23,130 nucleotides of DNA. Origin: an uncultured Gemmiger sp. (GTDB taxonomy: Bacteria > Bacillota > Clostridia > Oscillospirales > Ruminococcaceae). Position 1 is the first letter of the stretch. Each line of letters opens with the position of its first letter. The position numbers and the translations under genes are program-made. The DNA lies in NCBI GenBank assembly GCA_959018215.1, contig CAUEKL010000007.1, positions 1-23,130 of the forward strand. The letters are read 5' to 3'. Shown in pieces: positions 1-7,150 of the stretch. The notes under the pieces are model-generated. The model searched no databases, had not been told where the DNA came from, and saw nothing but the letters and a program-made list of their open reading frames with translations.

Positions 1-1
1 G

Positions 2-1999
2 CACCAGGCTGACCAGGCTTTCGCCCTCGGTCACCGTCTGCCAGGCCACATAGCGGGGCTGGCGGTCGGGGTCGCTCAGGCGGTAGTAATCGCCGTTCTG
101 GATCACGTCGTAATAGCGCTGGAAGGTCTTGATCTGTTCCCGCACCTGGTCGCATTCCTCCTCGCTCAGGCGGCCCAGGTCCAGCTCATACCCGAAGGTG
201 CCGGACATGGCCACCACCGCCCGGGTCCACAGGGGCACGGTGCGGCCGGTCTGGTGGTTGGGGCAGGCGGAAACATGGGCGCCCATGGCCGACACCGGAT
301 ACCCGAAAGAGGTGCCGTGCTGGATGGTCAGCCGCTCGATGGCGTCGGTGTTGTCGCTGCACCAGATCTGGGGGAAGTAGCACAGCATCCCGGCATCGAA
401 CCGGCCGCCGCCGCCGGCGCAGCCCTCAAACAGCACGTGGGGGAAGGCGGTGGTCAGCCGGTCCAGAAGGCGGTAGACCCCCAGCATGTACCGGTGGGCC
501 ACCTCGCCCTGGCGTTCGGGGGGCAGGGCCCGGCTGTATACGTCGGACATGTTCCGGTTCATGTCCCACTTGATGTATTCGATGTGGTTTTCGGCCAGCA
601 GGGCGCTGAGCCGTTCCACCAGGTAGTCCACCACCTCGGGGCGGCCCAGGTCCAGCACCAGCTGGTTGCGGCCCATGGCCGGGCTGCGGCCGGGCAGGGT
701 CAGGGCCCAGTCGGGATGGGCCCGGTACAGGTCGGAATCCTCGCTGACCATCTCCGGTTCCACCCACAGGCCGAACTTCATGCCCAGGGCGTTCACCCGC
801 TTAATGAGGGGGCGCAGGCCGCCGGGCAGCTTTTCCTCGTTCACATACCAGTCGCCCAGACCGGTGTTGTCGTCGTTGCGCTTGCCGAACCAGCCGTCGT
901 CCAGCACCATCATCTCCACCCCCAGGGAGGCGGCCTTTTCCGCAATGCGGCAGATGGTCTCGGTGTTGAAGTCGAAGTAGGTGGCCTCCCAGTTGTTGAT
1001 GAGCACCGGGCGGCGGGTATAGCGGAAGGGGCTGCGGCAGATGTTGCGCCGCAGGAATCTGTGGTAATGGCGGGACAGGTCGCCCAGGCCGTCGGCGGAG
1101 CAGCAGAGGAGCACTTCGGGGGCGGTAAAGCTCTCCCCGGGTTCCAGCTGCCAGCTGAACCGCTCGTCGTGCAGGCCGCTGACCACCCGGGTCAGGCCGT
1201 TCTGGTCCACCTCAATGTCGGTGCGGTGGCTGCCGGAGTAGGCCAGCATCACCCCGTAGCACAGGCCGTGGTCCTCGGTGGCGTCGTGGTCGCACAGGAT
1301 CACAAAGGGGTTGTGGTGGTGGCTGGACGCGCCCCGGGTGGAGGAGACGGTGGTGATGGCGGCGGGCAGGGGAGCCCGCTGCATCTTGCGCTCCATGGCG
1401 TGGCGGCCGTGGAAGTGCACCAGGTCCCACGCGCCGAAGGGCAGGTCCAGGCAGACCGAGGCCGCCTTCTCCAGCCGCAGGGTGCCGGCGCCGGCGTTTT
1501 TCAGCCGCACCGCCCGGGTGATCACGTCCTGGTCGGCAAACACGCCGTACAGCAGTTCCAGGCCCAGGCCGGTCACCGGGTCCTTCATCCGGATGCACAG
1601 GGTCTCGGCCTCGCTGTCCTCGTCGTGGGCGCAGGGCAGGCCGTCCAGGGTGTATTTGCCGGGGGTGATCTCATGGGATTCGTACAGAAAGTCCGCCCCG
1701 GCGGCGCCGTCGGGGTCCCGGACCACCAGGCAGGACAGGCGGAAATCCCCCACGTTGCAGCCGGTGTATTCCTGGGGCAGCACATCGGGCGAGACGCCGC
1801 GCCGCAGCCGGCAGGGGTAATAGTCCGGCGAAAAACCGTGGTCGGCCGGGGGATACAGCTCCCGCAGGTCGCCGCGGCCGATCTTGCGGCCGTAGTACAT
1901 ATGCAGCAGGCGGCCCCGCTCATCCACCCGCATCTGGTAGGTGGTGCGGGCCGTTTGCAGGGTGAAGGTCTGCGTTCTGGCGTCGAATTGAATGCCCAT
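2..1999 (-). CDS. GH36 alpha-galactosidase (3' end beyond window)
   Basis: This enzyme hydrolyses terminal alpha-galactosyl residues of melibiose, raffinose or stachyose. It has no signal peptide, so it should act in the cytoplasm on sugars brought in by the adjacent ABC transporter. The visible 666 codons cover the N-terminal beta-supersandwich and the catalytic barrel. The motif KWDMNRN places the nucleophile at D479, and CSDNTDAIERL places the acid/base at D549. LDDGWFGKRNDD and GLWVEPEM are also typical GH36 motifs. Family members of this type are about 730 residues long, so roughly 60-70 C-terminal residues are missing off the left edge. The start at 1999 has AGGAGG about 8 bases upstream. 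A strong terminator (2073-2123) separates it from the permease gene, so it depends on read-through or on a weak promoter: a TATATATT stretch lies just before the ribosome binding site. Family and activity are certain enough; the exact substrate is inferred. Confidence 0.95.
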   Translation of the reverse strand, partial: MGIQFDARTQTFTLQTARTTYQMRVDERGRLLHMYYGRKIGRGDLRELYPPADHGFSPDYYPCRLRRGVSPDVLPQEYTGCNVGDFRLSCLVVRDPDGAAGADFLYESHEITPGKYTLDGLPCAHDEDSEAETLCIRMKDPVTGLGLELLYGVFADQDVITRAVRLKNAGAGTLRLEKAASVCLDLPFGAWDLVHFHGRHAMERKMQRAPLPAAITTVSSTRGASSHHHNPFVILCDHDATEDHGLCYGVMLAYSGSHRTDIEVDQNGLTRVVSGLHDERFSWQLEPGESFTAPEVLLCCSADGLGDLSRHYHRFLRRNICRSPFRYTRRPVLINNWEATYFDFNTETICRIAEKAASLGVEMMVLDDGWFGKRNDDNTGLGDWYVNEEKLPGGLRPLIKRVNALGMKFGLWVEPEMVSEDSDLYRAHPDWALTLPGRSPAMGRNQLVLDLGRPEVVDYLVERLSALLAENHIEYIKWDMNRNMSDVYSRALPPERQGEVAHRYMLGVYRLLDRLTTAFPHVLFEGCAGGGGRFDAGMLCYFPQIWCSDNTDAIERLTIQHGTSFGYPVSAMGAHVSACPNHQTGRTVPLWTRAVVAMSGTFGYELDLGRLSEEECDQVREQIKTFQRYYDVIQNGDYYRLSDPDRQPRYVAWQTVTEGESLVSLV

Positions 2000-2072
2000 A
2001 GGTAGGGTTCCTCCTGAAGAAAGAATATATAGCCAGGCACGCCGCGCCCCCAGGGGGCCGGCGGCCGAGTTT

Positions 2073-2123
2073 GCAAAACAAAGGCGGCAGGCGGGCGGGT
2101 GTTGCCGCAGCCCGCCTGCCGCC
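2073..2123 (-). terminator. Strong rho-independent terminator after the sugar permease gene
   Basis: Two perfectly complementary 13-base arms, GGCGGCAGGCGGG (2083-2095) and CCCGCCTGCCGCC (2111-2123), enclose a 15-base loop. Read on the minus strand, the hairpin is followed by TTTGTTTTGC. It lies about 44 bases beyond the permease stop and before the alpha-galactosidase start, so it should end or attenuate the ABC transcript. Confidence 0.85.
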
Positions 2124-2166
2124 GGAGGTGTCCCCCGCGGGGACGTTCAAGGGCAGGGACGACGGC

Positions 2167-3003
2167 TTATTTGCCGCCGGTCATGGCGATGCCCTGGATG
2201 AACTGTTTCTGGAAGATGAGGTACAGAATGACCATGGGGATCATGGCCAGCAGGCTGCCGGCCATCAGCACGGGGAAGTTGGTGGTGTACTGGCCGTTCA
2301 GGGTGGACAGGCCGGCGGACAGGGTCATCTTGTTCAGGTCGGTGTTGCAGATCAGCGGCCACATCAGGTCGGAGTACGCGAACACGGCGGTGAAGATGGC
2401 CAGGGCGGCGCAGCTGGAACCGGTCAGGGGGAACATGACCTTGGTGAAGGTCTGCCACTTGTTGCAGCCGTCCAGATAGGCGGCCTCGGCGATCTCATTG
2501 GGGATGCCCAGGTAGGTCTGCCGCAAAAAGAAGGTGCCGAAGGCGGAGACAAGGCCCGGGAAGACCAGGGCGAAGATGGTGTTGGTCAGGCCCATGTGTG
2601 CCAGCATCAGGTACTGGGGGGTGATGAAGATCTGGCTGGGCAGCATCATCTGCACCAGCACGATGCCGAACAGCAGGTTCTTGCAGGGGAACTGCAGCTT
2701 GGCGAAGGCATAGCCCGCCATGGAGCTGAAGAGCACAGCGCAGAGTACCCGGAAGACGATGAGCAGACCGGTGTTGACGTACAGGTTGACGAAGGGGAGG
2801 CTGGCCAGGGCCGTGGTGAAGTTGGAGAACTGCCAGGTGGCAGGGAAGATCTGGGGCGGAATGGCCATGGACTCGGCCTGGGTCTTGAAGCTGGTCAGGA
2901 TCATCCACACGAAGGGGAAGATCATGATCACGCTGCCCAGGATCAGCACAATGTACGTCAGCGTGGTGGAAAGTCTTTTGTTGCTTTTCATACTGGTATT
3001 CAT
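2167..3003 (-). CDS. Carbohydrate ABC transporter permease (MalG/AraQ type)
   Basis: This is the second of two inner-membrane permeases of a CUT1-type sugar importer. The 278 residues begin with a short basic tail and a first membrane segment (TYIVLILGSVIMIFPFVWM, about residues 15-33). Several further segments follow. The cytoplasmic EAA loop, IAEAAYLDGCNKWQTFTKVM, is the docking site for the ATPase, and a C-terminal segment contains GSLLAMIPMVILYLIF. The ending GIAMTGGK is typical of MalG-like proteins. The start at 3003 is preceded by GAGGTG, which is formed by the last codons of the upstream permease (Glu-Val-stop), so the two genes are probably translationally coupled. No ATPase gene is present in the locus; CUT1 systems of Firmicutes often share a remote MsmX-type ATPase. 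An alpha-galactoside substrate is inferred from the neighbouring GH36 gene. Confidence 0.95.
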   Translation of the reverse strand: MNTSMKSNKRLSTTLTYIVLILGSVIMIFPFVWMILTSFKTQAESMAIPPQIFPATWQFSNFTTALASLPFVNLYVNTGLLIVFRVLCAVLFSSMAGYAFAKLQFPCKNLLFGIVLVQMMLPSQIFITPQYLMLAHMGLTNTIFALVFPGLVSAFGTFFLRQTYLGIPNEIAEAAYLDGCNKWQTFTKVMFPLTGSSCAALAIFTAVFAYSDLMWPLICNTDLNKMTLSAGLSTLNGQYTTNFPVLMAGSLLAMIPMVILYLIFQKQFIQGIAMTGGK

Positions 3004-3006
3004 ACT

Positions 3007-3891
3007 TTACACCTCGTAATTGACCCACTTTTTCTGGCCCACGAACTGGATGATGGTGACGACACCGATCAGCAGCACGGTCCAGACGACGATTGCGGAC
3101 GCATAGCCCTTGTCACCGGCCACGAAGCTTTCGCGGTAGAACAGGGACATCAGGCTCTGGGCGTCATTCAGCGCGGGGTTCGCTTCATCGACCATCATGT
3201 AGATCAGGTCGAAGACTTTCAGCGAGGACATCAGGCGCATGATCATGACGACGAAGAGGGTGGGCGAGACCATAGGCAGGGTGATGGAGAAGAACTGCTT
3301 GACCTTGGACGCACCGTCCAGGTCGGCGGCCTCATACAAAGTGGCAGACACGTTCTGCAGACCGGCCAGCAGCAGGACGGCGTCGTAGCCGATGTTGCTC
3401 CAGATCTGGACGATGGCGCAGGTGAAAAGTACGATGCTGGGGTTGGTCAGCCAGCCGATATTGGCTCCCAGTACGGAGTTAATGATACCATACTGAGAGT
3501 TAAAAATCCACTTCCAGACCATGGCCACAGCGGCGGGGGCCACCACCATGGGCAGGAAGAAGATGGCCCGGAAGGTGGTGCGGCCGCGGATCTTGCTGTT
3601 CAGCAGCACCGCCACCAGCAAAGCCAGGAAGATGCCCACCGGCACGGTCAGGATGCAGAACAGGATGGTGTTCCAGGTAGCTTTCCAGAACTCGGTGTTC
3701 TGGAACATCTCCACATAGTTGTCGATGCCCTCAAACTCAAACATGCCGAAGGGCTTGGACTTGGAAAAGCTCATGCGGATGGTGTCGATAAAGGGCCAGA
3801 TATTCAGTACCAGCAGACCGATGATGGTAGGGGCCACCATCAGAAGGCCCCACATCGCACCGTCGCGGGCCAGTTTGGATGTCTTCTGCAT
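3007..3891 (-). CDS. Carbohydrate ABC transporter permease (MalF/UgpA type)
   Basis: This is the first permease of the CUT1 sugar importer, 294 residues with about six membrane segments. The first segment contains LLMVAPTIIGLLVLNIWPF (about residues 16-34), the usual MalF/UgpA opening. The EAA loop reads LYEAADLDGASKVKQFFSITLPMVSP. The protein ends in KKWVNYEV, as many homologues do. The start at 3891 has AAGGAGG, which overlaps the stop region of the lipoprotein gene 12 bases upstream, so the operon order is lipoprotein, this permease, second permease. It should form a heterodimer with the product of 2167-3003 and receive sugar from the lipoprotein encoded at 3904-5187. Substrate is inferred from context only. 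Confidence 0.95.
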   Translation of the reverse strand: MQKTSKLARDGAMWGLLMVAPTIIGLLVLNIWPFIDTIRMSFSKSKPFGMFEFEGIDNYVEMFQNTEFWKATWNTILFCILTVPVGIFLALLVAVLLNSKIRGRTTFRAIFFLPMVVAPAAVAMVWKWIFNSQYGIINSVLGANIGWLTNPSIVLFTCAIVQIWSNIGYDAVLLLAGLQNVSATLYEAADLDGASKVKQFFSITLPMVSPTLFVVMIMRLMSSLKVFDLIYMMVDEANPALNDAQSLMSLFYRESFVAGDKGYASAIVVWTVLLIGVVTIIQFVGQKKWVNYEV

Positions 3892-3903
3892 GACGCTGCC
3901 TCC

Positions 3904-5187
3904 TTATTCGTAATACTCGGCGCTGGCTTCATCCACCGCGTCCTGCATGGCCTGCAGGCCGCTGTCCAGGTCCAGCTCGCCGGTATAGATCTTCAGCAGG
4001 GTGTCGCTGACTTCGCTCTTCCACTCGGGGCGGGCGGCGTTGTTGACGCTCTGGATGCAGTAATCGAACATGTCGATGAAGGGCTGCACGTTGATGGGGT
4101 ATTCGTCGAACACGCCCACCCAGGTTTCCTCCAGGCCCTCATAGGCCGGGATGGCGGCGCCGCTTTCGCCCTGGATGCGCTGGCCTTCCTCACTGCCGAA
4201 GAACTTCAGCACGTCCTTGACGATGTCCAGGTGCTTGTTCTTGGCGCTGGTGGCGTAGCTCAGACCGTTGGAGATGGTGGCCCGTCCGTCGCCGCTGACG
4301 GGGTCGGGGCAGGCGGGCAGGACCGCCACGTCCCACTTGCCCACCATGTCGGGATAGTTCTGCAGCTCGCTCAAAATGTTCCAGTCGCCTTCCAGGAACA
4401 TAGCGCCCTTTTCAGAGAAGAAGGCGGTGCCGGGGGCGGTCTCCGCAAAGTAGTTCTGGTCGGGGCACCAGTCATAGCTCTGCAGGCCGATGTAGAACTC
4501 CATGCCCTTCTTGGTGGCAGGGTCCAGGAAGTTGCCCCGGGTCTTGTCCGGGGTCAGGATGCTGCCGCCGGCCTGGTACACAAAGTTCCAGTAGCCCAGC
4601 TGGTCGTCGCCGTAGGCCATGTAGCCGTACTTGCCGGTGGCGTCGTAGATCTTCTGGGAAGCGTCCACCAGGTCGTCCCAGGTCCAGGTTTCGTCGGGGT
4701 AGGCCACGCCTGCCTCGTCAAACATTTCCTTGTTGTACACAAGGCCCACGGTGTCCTTGTCCTTGGGCACCGCGTACAGCTTGCCGTCCGACCCGCTGGC
4801 GTTGGCCAGGGAGATGTCGGAAAAATGCTCCGTCTCCACAATGTCGGAGCAGTCCGCCAGCTTGCCGTTGTCGGCGTACTTCAGGATCTCGTTGGTGTGC
4901 ATCCAGAAGATGTCCGGCATCTGGTTGCTCATGGCCGCCGCTTCCAGCTTGGTCCAGTACTCGTCCCAGCTGGTGACCTGCACCTCGATATGTACGTTGG
5001 GGTGCTCGGCGGTGTAGGCGTCACACATGGCCTGCATGCCGTCCCGCTGGGCCACGTCCCAGATCTGGAACGTCAGGTTCACGGTGCCGTCCGAACCGCC
5101 CGAACCGCAGGCCGTCAGCCCGGTGCCCAACCCGGCTGCGACACACGCCGCCATCAATCCGGCAAGCAACTTCCGTTTGATGTTCAT
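3904..5187 (-). CDS. Sugar ABC transporter substrate-binding lipoprotein
   Basis: This is the extracellular solute receptor of the importer, family SBP_bac_1, 427 residues. It starts MNIKRKLLAGLMAACVAAG and has a lipobox ending LTAC, so it is predicted to be lipidated on Cys and tethered to the outer face of the membrane. Typical features are FQIWDVAQRDGMQAMCDAYT near the N-terminus, MPDIFWMHTNEILKYAD, and KDKDTVGLVYNKEMFDEAG. The start at 5187 was chosen because AGGAGGA lies about 9 bases upstream and the signal peptide begins there. An in-frame ATG at 5310 would add 41 unrelated residues and lies inside the operator palindrome. It is the first gene of the ABC operon and follows a leader of about 155 bases. 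The ligand is probably an alpha-galactoside, inferred from the GH36 gene. Confidence 0.95.
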   Translation of the reverse strand: MNIKRKLLAGLMAACVAAGLGTGLTACGSGGSDGTVNLTFQIWDVAQRDGMQAMCDAYTAEHPNVHIEVQVTSWDEYWTKLEAAAMSNQMPDIFWMHTNEILKYADNGKLADCSDIVETEHFSDISLANASGSDGKLYAVPKDKDTVGLVYNKEMFDEAGVAYPDETWTWDDLVDASQKIYDATGKYGYMAYGDDQLGYWNFVYQAGGSILTPDKTRGNFLDPATKKGMEFYIGLQSYDWCPDQNYFAETAPGTAFFSEKGAMFLEGDWNILSELQNYPDMVGKWDVAVLPACPDPVSGDGRATISNGLSYATSAKNKHLDIVKDVLKFFGSEEGQRIQGESGAAIPAYEGLEETWVGVFDEYPINVQPFIDMFDYCIQSVNNAARPEWKSEVSDTLLKIYTGELDLDSGLQAMQDAVDEASAEYYE

Positions 5188-5302
5188 AAGATGTTTTCCT
5201 CCTGTCTGATCGTTTGCAGTGGGTTTGCTGCCAGCCCGGCCGGTGCGGCAGCGGCAGGGTCTTCTATGACCTTGCCAAAGTGCTGAATTTTCTGGGAACT
5301 TT

Positions 5303-5326
5303 TTGTGCAATGTGCACTATGCACAA
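5303..5326. promoter_or_regulatory. 24-bp inverted repeat, candidate operator between ABC operon and araC-type gene
   Basis: The half-site TTGTGCA is repeated in inverted orientation around a central GTGCAC. When the site is compared with its reverse complement, 20 of 24 positions are symmetric. It lies about 18-41 bases downstream of the predicted start of the ABC transcript and about 106-129 bases upstream of the predicted -35 of the regulator gene. It does not resemble a CcpA cre box. Which protein binds it is not shown by the sequence. Confidence 0.6.
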
Positions 5327-5350
5327 ATTATTTCCCGATCTGACGGCTTT

Positions 5351-5379
5351 ATTATACATTCCGACAAAGAAAGGGTGAA
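5351..5379 (-). promoter_or_regulatory. Predicted promoter of the sugar ABC operon
   Basis: On the minus strand, TTCACC (5374-5379) is separated by 17 bases from a perfect TATAAT (5351-5356). The inferred start near 5344 gives a leader of about 155 bases before the lipoprotein ATG. That leader contains the inverted repeat 5303-5326 and a GGCAAGGTC/GACCCTGCC hairpin with one mismatch (about 5250-5275). Confidence 0.7.
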
Positions 5380-5431
5380 TATCTTGCTGCCAGTTTTTAT
5401 ATCTCAATTTAGCGGTTATGATCATTTTTGG

Positions 5432-5461
5432 TTGAAGTCAGGACGCATCAGGGTATATAAT
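5432..5461 (+). promoter_or_regulatory. Predicted promoter of the AraC-type regulator
   Basis: TTGAAG (5432-5437), an 18-base spacer and TATAAT (5456-5461) stand 48 bases upstream of the regulator ATG. Together with the divergent promoter at 5351-5379, this fills the 322-base gap between the two genes. Confidence 0.7.
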
Positions 5462-5509
5462 GAGAAAAATTCAAGAAAAAAACAAGAAAAATTACGGAGG
5501 TGACTTGTC

Positions 5510-6385
5510 ATGCAGGAGAATAGCGATATCCAGACGGAAAATAAACTTAAGTTTCATGTTTTCCAGGACGAGCGATTTGTGGATCTGAACCTGTACCAGT
5601 ACGGGTGGGAGCGCACCGAACCGCTGCACTCCTACGGGCCCCATGCCCGCAATCACTATCTGTTCCATTATGTCATTGCGGGGCGGGGTGTCCTGTATGA
5701 CGATGACAACGCCTACAAGATCGAGGCGGGCCACGGCTTCCTCATTGTGCCGGGGGTGCCCACCACCTATGTTTCCGACCGGGACAACCCCTGGGAGTAT
5801 ACCTGGATCGAGTTCGACGGCCTGCGCGCCCGGGAAAGCCTGAGCCTGGCGGGGCTCAGCCGCAGCCAGCCGGTGTACACCCCCCTCAACCGGGAAGCCG
5901 GCCGCCTTTTGCAGGAGCAGATGCTCTACATTGTCAACCATCCCCAGGCCAGCCCCATCCACATCATCGGGCAGGGGTTCCTCTTCCTGGACCGGCTGGT
6001 GCAGTCCTCCTCCGCCCACCGGCAGCAGAGCCAGCGCCGCCTGCGGGACTTTTATATGAAGGAAGCCCTTTCCTTTATTGAACAGAACTACCAGCGGGAC
6101 ATCTCCATCGAGGAGATCGCCGCCTTCTGCGGGCTGAACCGCAGCTATTTCGGCAAGGTCTTCCGGGACACCATGGGGGAAAGCCCCCAGGCCTTTCTGC
6201 TCCACTACCGCATGGCCCGGGCGGCCCAGCTGCTGAAGGAGAGCACCCTGCCCATCAGCGCCATCAGCGCCATGGTCAGCTACGCCAACCAGCTGCACTT
6301 TTCCCGGGCCTTCAAGTCGGTGTACGGCATGGCCCCCCGGGACTACCGGGCCACCCATTTTGTCCAGCCGGAGGAAAATCCCTGA
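5510..6385 (+). CDS. AraC family transcriptional regulator (cupin plus double HTH), likely activator of the alpha-galactoside locus
   Basis: The 291-residue protein has the two-part layout of MsmR/RafR-like activators. The N-terminal cupin-type sugar-sensing domain covers about residues 15-165, with HYVIAGRGVLYDDDNAYKIE, GFLIVPGVPTTY and PWEYTWIEFDG as typical strands. The C-terminal part, about residues 180-285, carries the two helix-turn-helix motifs: ISIEEIAAFCGLNRSYFGKV and ISAISAMVSYANQLHFSRAF, with the family ending SVYGMAPRDYR. The start at 5510 has GGAGGTGA 8-14 bases upstream. It is divergent from the ABC operon across a shared control region, so it probably senses the imported sugar and switches on the transporter. 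It ends about 15 bases before a bidirectional terminator. The regulated gene set is inferred from position. Confidence 0.95.
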   Translation: MQENSDIQTENKLKFHVFQDERFVDLNLYQYGWERTEPLHSYGPHARNHYLFHYVIAGRGVLYDDDNAYKIEAGHGFLIVPGVPTTYVSDRDNPWEYTWIEFDGLRARESLSLAGLSRSQPVYTPLNREAGRLLQEQMLYIVNHPQASPIHIIGQGFLFLDRLVQSSSAHRQQSQRRLRDFYMKEALSFIEQNYQRDISIEEIAAFCGLNRSYFGKVFRDTMGESPQAFLLHYRMARAAQLLKESTLPISAISAMVSYANQLHFSRAFKSVYGMAPRDYRATHFVQPEENP

Positions 6386-6399
6386 CCTTTCCGCAACGC

Positions 6400-6438
6400 A
6401 AAAACCCCCGGGCCGCCGAAAGGCGGCCCGGGGGTTTT
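6400..6438. terminator. Bidirectional terminator between araC-type gene and ABM gene
   Basis: Perfect 17-base arms (AAAACCCCCGGGCCGCC at 6401-6417 and its complement at 6422-6438) flank a GAAA tetraloop. A-runs on one side and T-runs on the other let it act in both directions, serving the convergent genes that end at 6385 and 6486. Confidence 0.9.
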
Positions 6439-6485
6439 CAACGGTTGGCACACAGACCGGGGCAGATGGCGCAGCGGAAATCCGC

Positions 6486-6785
6486 TCAGTCCGCGTCCCG
6501 GAAACGCTCCACCCGCATCTTCAGATGGTACTTCTTGCGCAGCTCGGCAATGGCGCCCATCATCTCGGACTTGTGGTGGGTGTCGATGGAGGCCTGGTCC
6601 CGCCAGCGGTCGATGAGCAAAACCGTTTCGGGGTCCTCGGCGGGATAGTAGTAGGCGTAGCCCAGGTTGCCTTCCTCGGCGCGGATGCGCTCCACCAGGC
6701 CGCTGTCGGTCATCTCTCTGGCAAAGTCCCGGGCACTGCCCTCCCGGCCGGTATAAAAGATGTGGATGGTGATGTTGCTGTTCAT
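6486..6785 (-). CDS. Small ABM-fold protein (putative quinol monooxygenase / antibiotic biosynthesis monooxygenase family)
   Basis: This 99-residue protein matches the dimeric alpha+beta ferredoxin-like ABM family. It has an N-terminal strand ITIHIFYTG, a helix containing ARDFAREMTDSGLVERIRAE, then the family-typical stretch GNLGYAYYYPAEDPETVLLI, then DRWRDQASIDTHHKSEMM. The last corresponds to the 'W.....A...H..S' signature of YgiN-like proteins. The start at 6785 was chosen because GGGAGGA lies about 8 bases upstream; a longer in-frame reading to 6947 has no family similarity. The actual substrate cannot be read from sequence; many members have unknown roles in quinone or oxidative-stress chemistry. 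It appears to be a single-gene transcript. Confidence 0.85.
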   Translation of the reverse strand: MNSNITIHIFYTGREGSARDFAREMTDSGLVERIRAEEGNLGYAYYYPAEDPETVLLIDRWRDQASIDTHHKSEMMGAIAELRKKYHLKMRVERFRDAD

Positions 6786-6817
6786 GCCGGATTCCTCCCT
6801 TTCCTGATGTTGATTCC

Positions 6818-6869
6818 AGTATACACCCTGCCGGGGCAAAGGAACAGGATTTTCATACGGTGAAAATCC
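6818..6869 (-). promoter_or_regulatory. Possible control region of the ABM gene: -10 box and perfect 9-bp inverted repeat
   Basis: On the minus strand, a TATACT -10 element lies at 6818-6823, about 33 bases before the ATG. The -35 is poor. Directly upstream stands a perfect inverted repeat, GGATTTTCA (6847-6855) and TGAAAATCC (6861-6869), separated by TACGG. This placement suits a regulator-dependent promoter, but nothing identifies the regulator. Confidence 0.4.
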
Positions 6870-6993
6870 CGGCGGGTTCTCATTTTTTCCGGCCGGTCCC
6901 CGGGGCGGCCGGCGGGGAGACAGCGCTGCGCATATTTTGCTGTGCACCGCCCTGGCCGCGACTGCGCAAAAACCGCTTTGCTGCGCCCAAAAT

Positions 6994-7025
6994 GCCCCGC
7001 AAAAGCCGCTGCGGGGCAGCTTTTT
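6994..7025 (+). terminator. Terminator-like hairpin without an upstream gene
   Basis: GCCCCGCA (6994-7001) and TGCGGGGC (7010-7017) form a perfect 8-bp stem followed by AGCTTTTTG. It lies just before the two-component promoter and has no coding gene upstream on its strand. It may insulate that promoter or end a short RNA. The rest of the 365-base gap 6786-7150 holds the ABM control region and the two-component promoter and leader. Confidence 0.5.
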
Positions 7026-7039
7026 GTGCCCTGCGCCCC

Positions 7040-7068
7040 TTGCGAAGGGGACAAACAGGGGCTATAAT
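7040..7068 (+). promoter_or_regulatory. Predicted promoter of the two-component operon
   Basis: TTGCGA (7040-7045), a 17-base spacer and a perfect TATAAT (7063-7068) stand about 82 bases before the response regulator ATG. The inferred start lies near 7075, just before the GCAAGAA repeats. Confidence 0.75.
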
Positions 7069-7080
7069 CTAGGGAAAAGC

Positions 7081-7117
7081 GCAAGAAATGCAAGAAGGCA
7101 AGAAATGCAATCTTGCC
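7081..7117 (+). repeat. Iterated GCAAGAA units and hairpin in the two-component leader
   Basis: The 13-base word GCAAGAAATGCAA occurs exactly at 7081-7093 and 7098-7110. The shorter GCAAGAA occurs three times, beginning at 7081, 7090 and 7098. The last copy also forms a stem, GGCAAGA (7097-7103) with TCTTGCC (7111-7117), leaving a 7-base loop. The element lies in the predicted 5' leader, about 34 bases before the response regulator start. It does not match the usual LytTR binding pattern well. Confidence 0.65.
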
Positions 7118-7150
7118 GGCCGCCCCGGGCGGGGGAAAGGAGGGAGCCGG

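Noticed and set aside
5250..5275. Possible riboswitch in the leader of the sugar ABC operon
   Set aside because: Only a simple hairpin with one mismatch is visible; no known riboswitch core is recognisable.
2071..5286. A 1071-codon open frame on the plus strand, and similar long antisense frames elsewhere (for example 254-2005, 12099-14087, 16330-18288)
   Set aside because: They lie opposite well-identified genes, their His/Gln/Gly/Val-rich products look like nothing known, and long antisense frames are expected in GC-rich coding DNA.
5188..5310. Upstream start of the sugar-binding lipoprotein at 5310
   Set aside because: It would place 41 non-signal residues before a clear signal peptide and begins inside the palindrome; the ATG at 5187 has a proper ribosome binding site.
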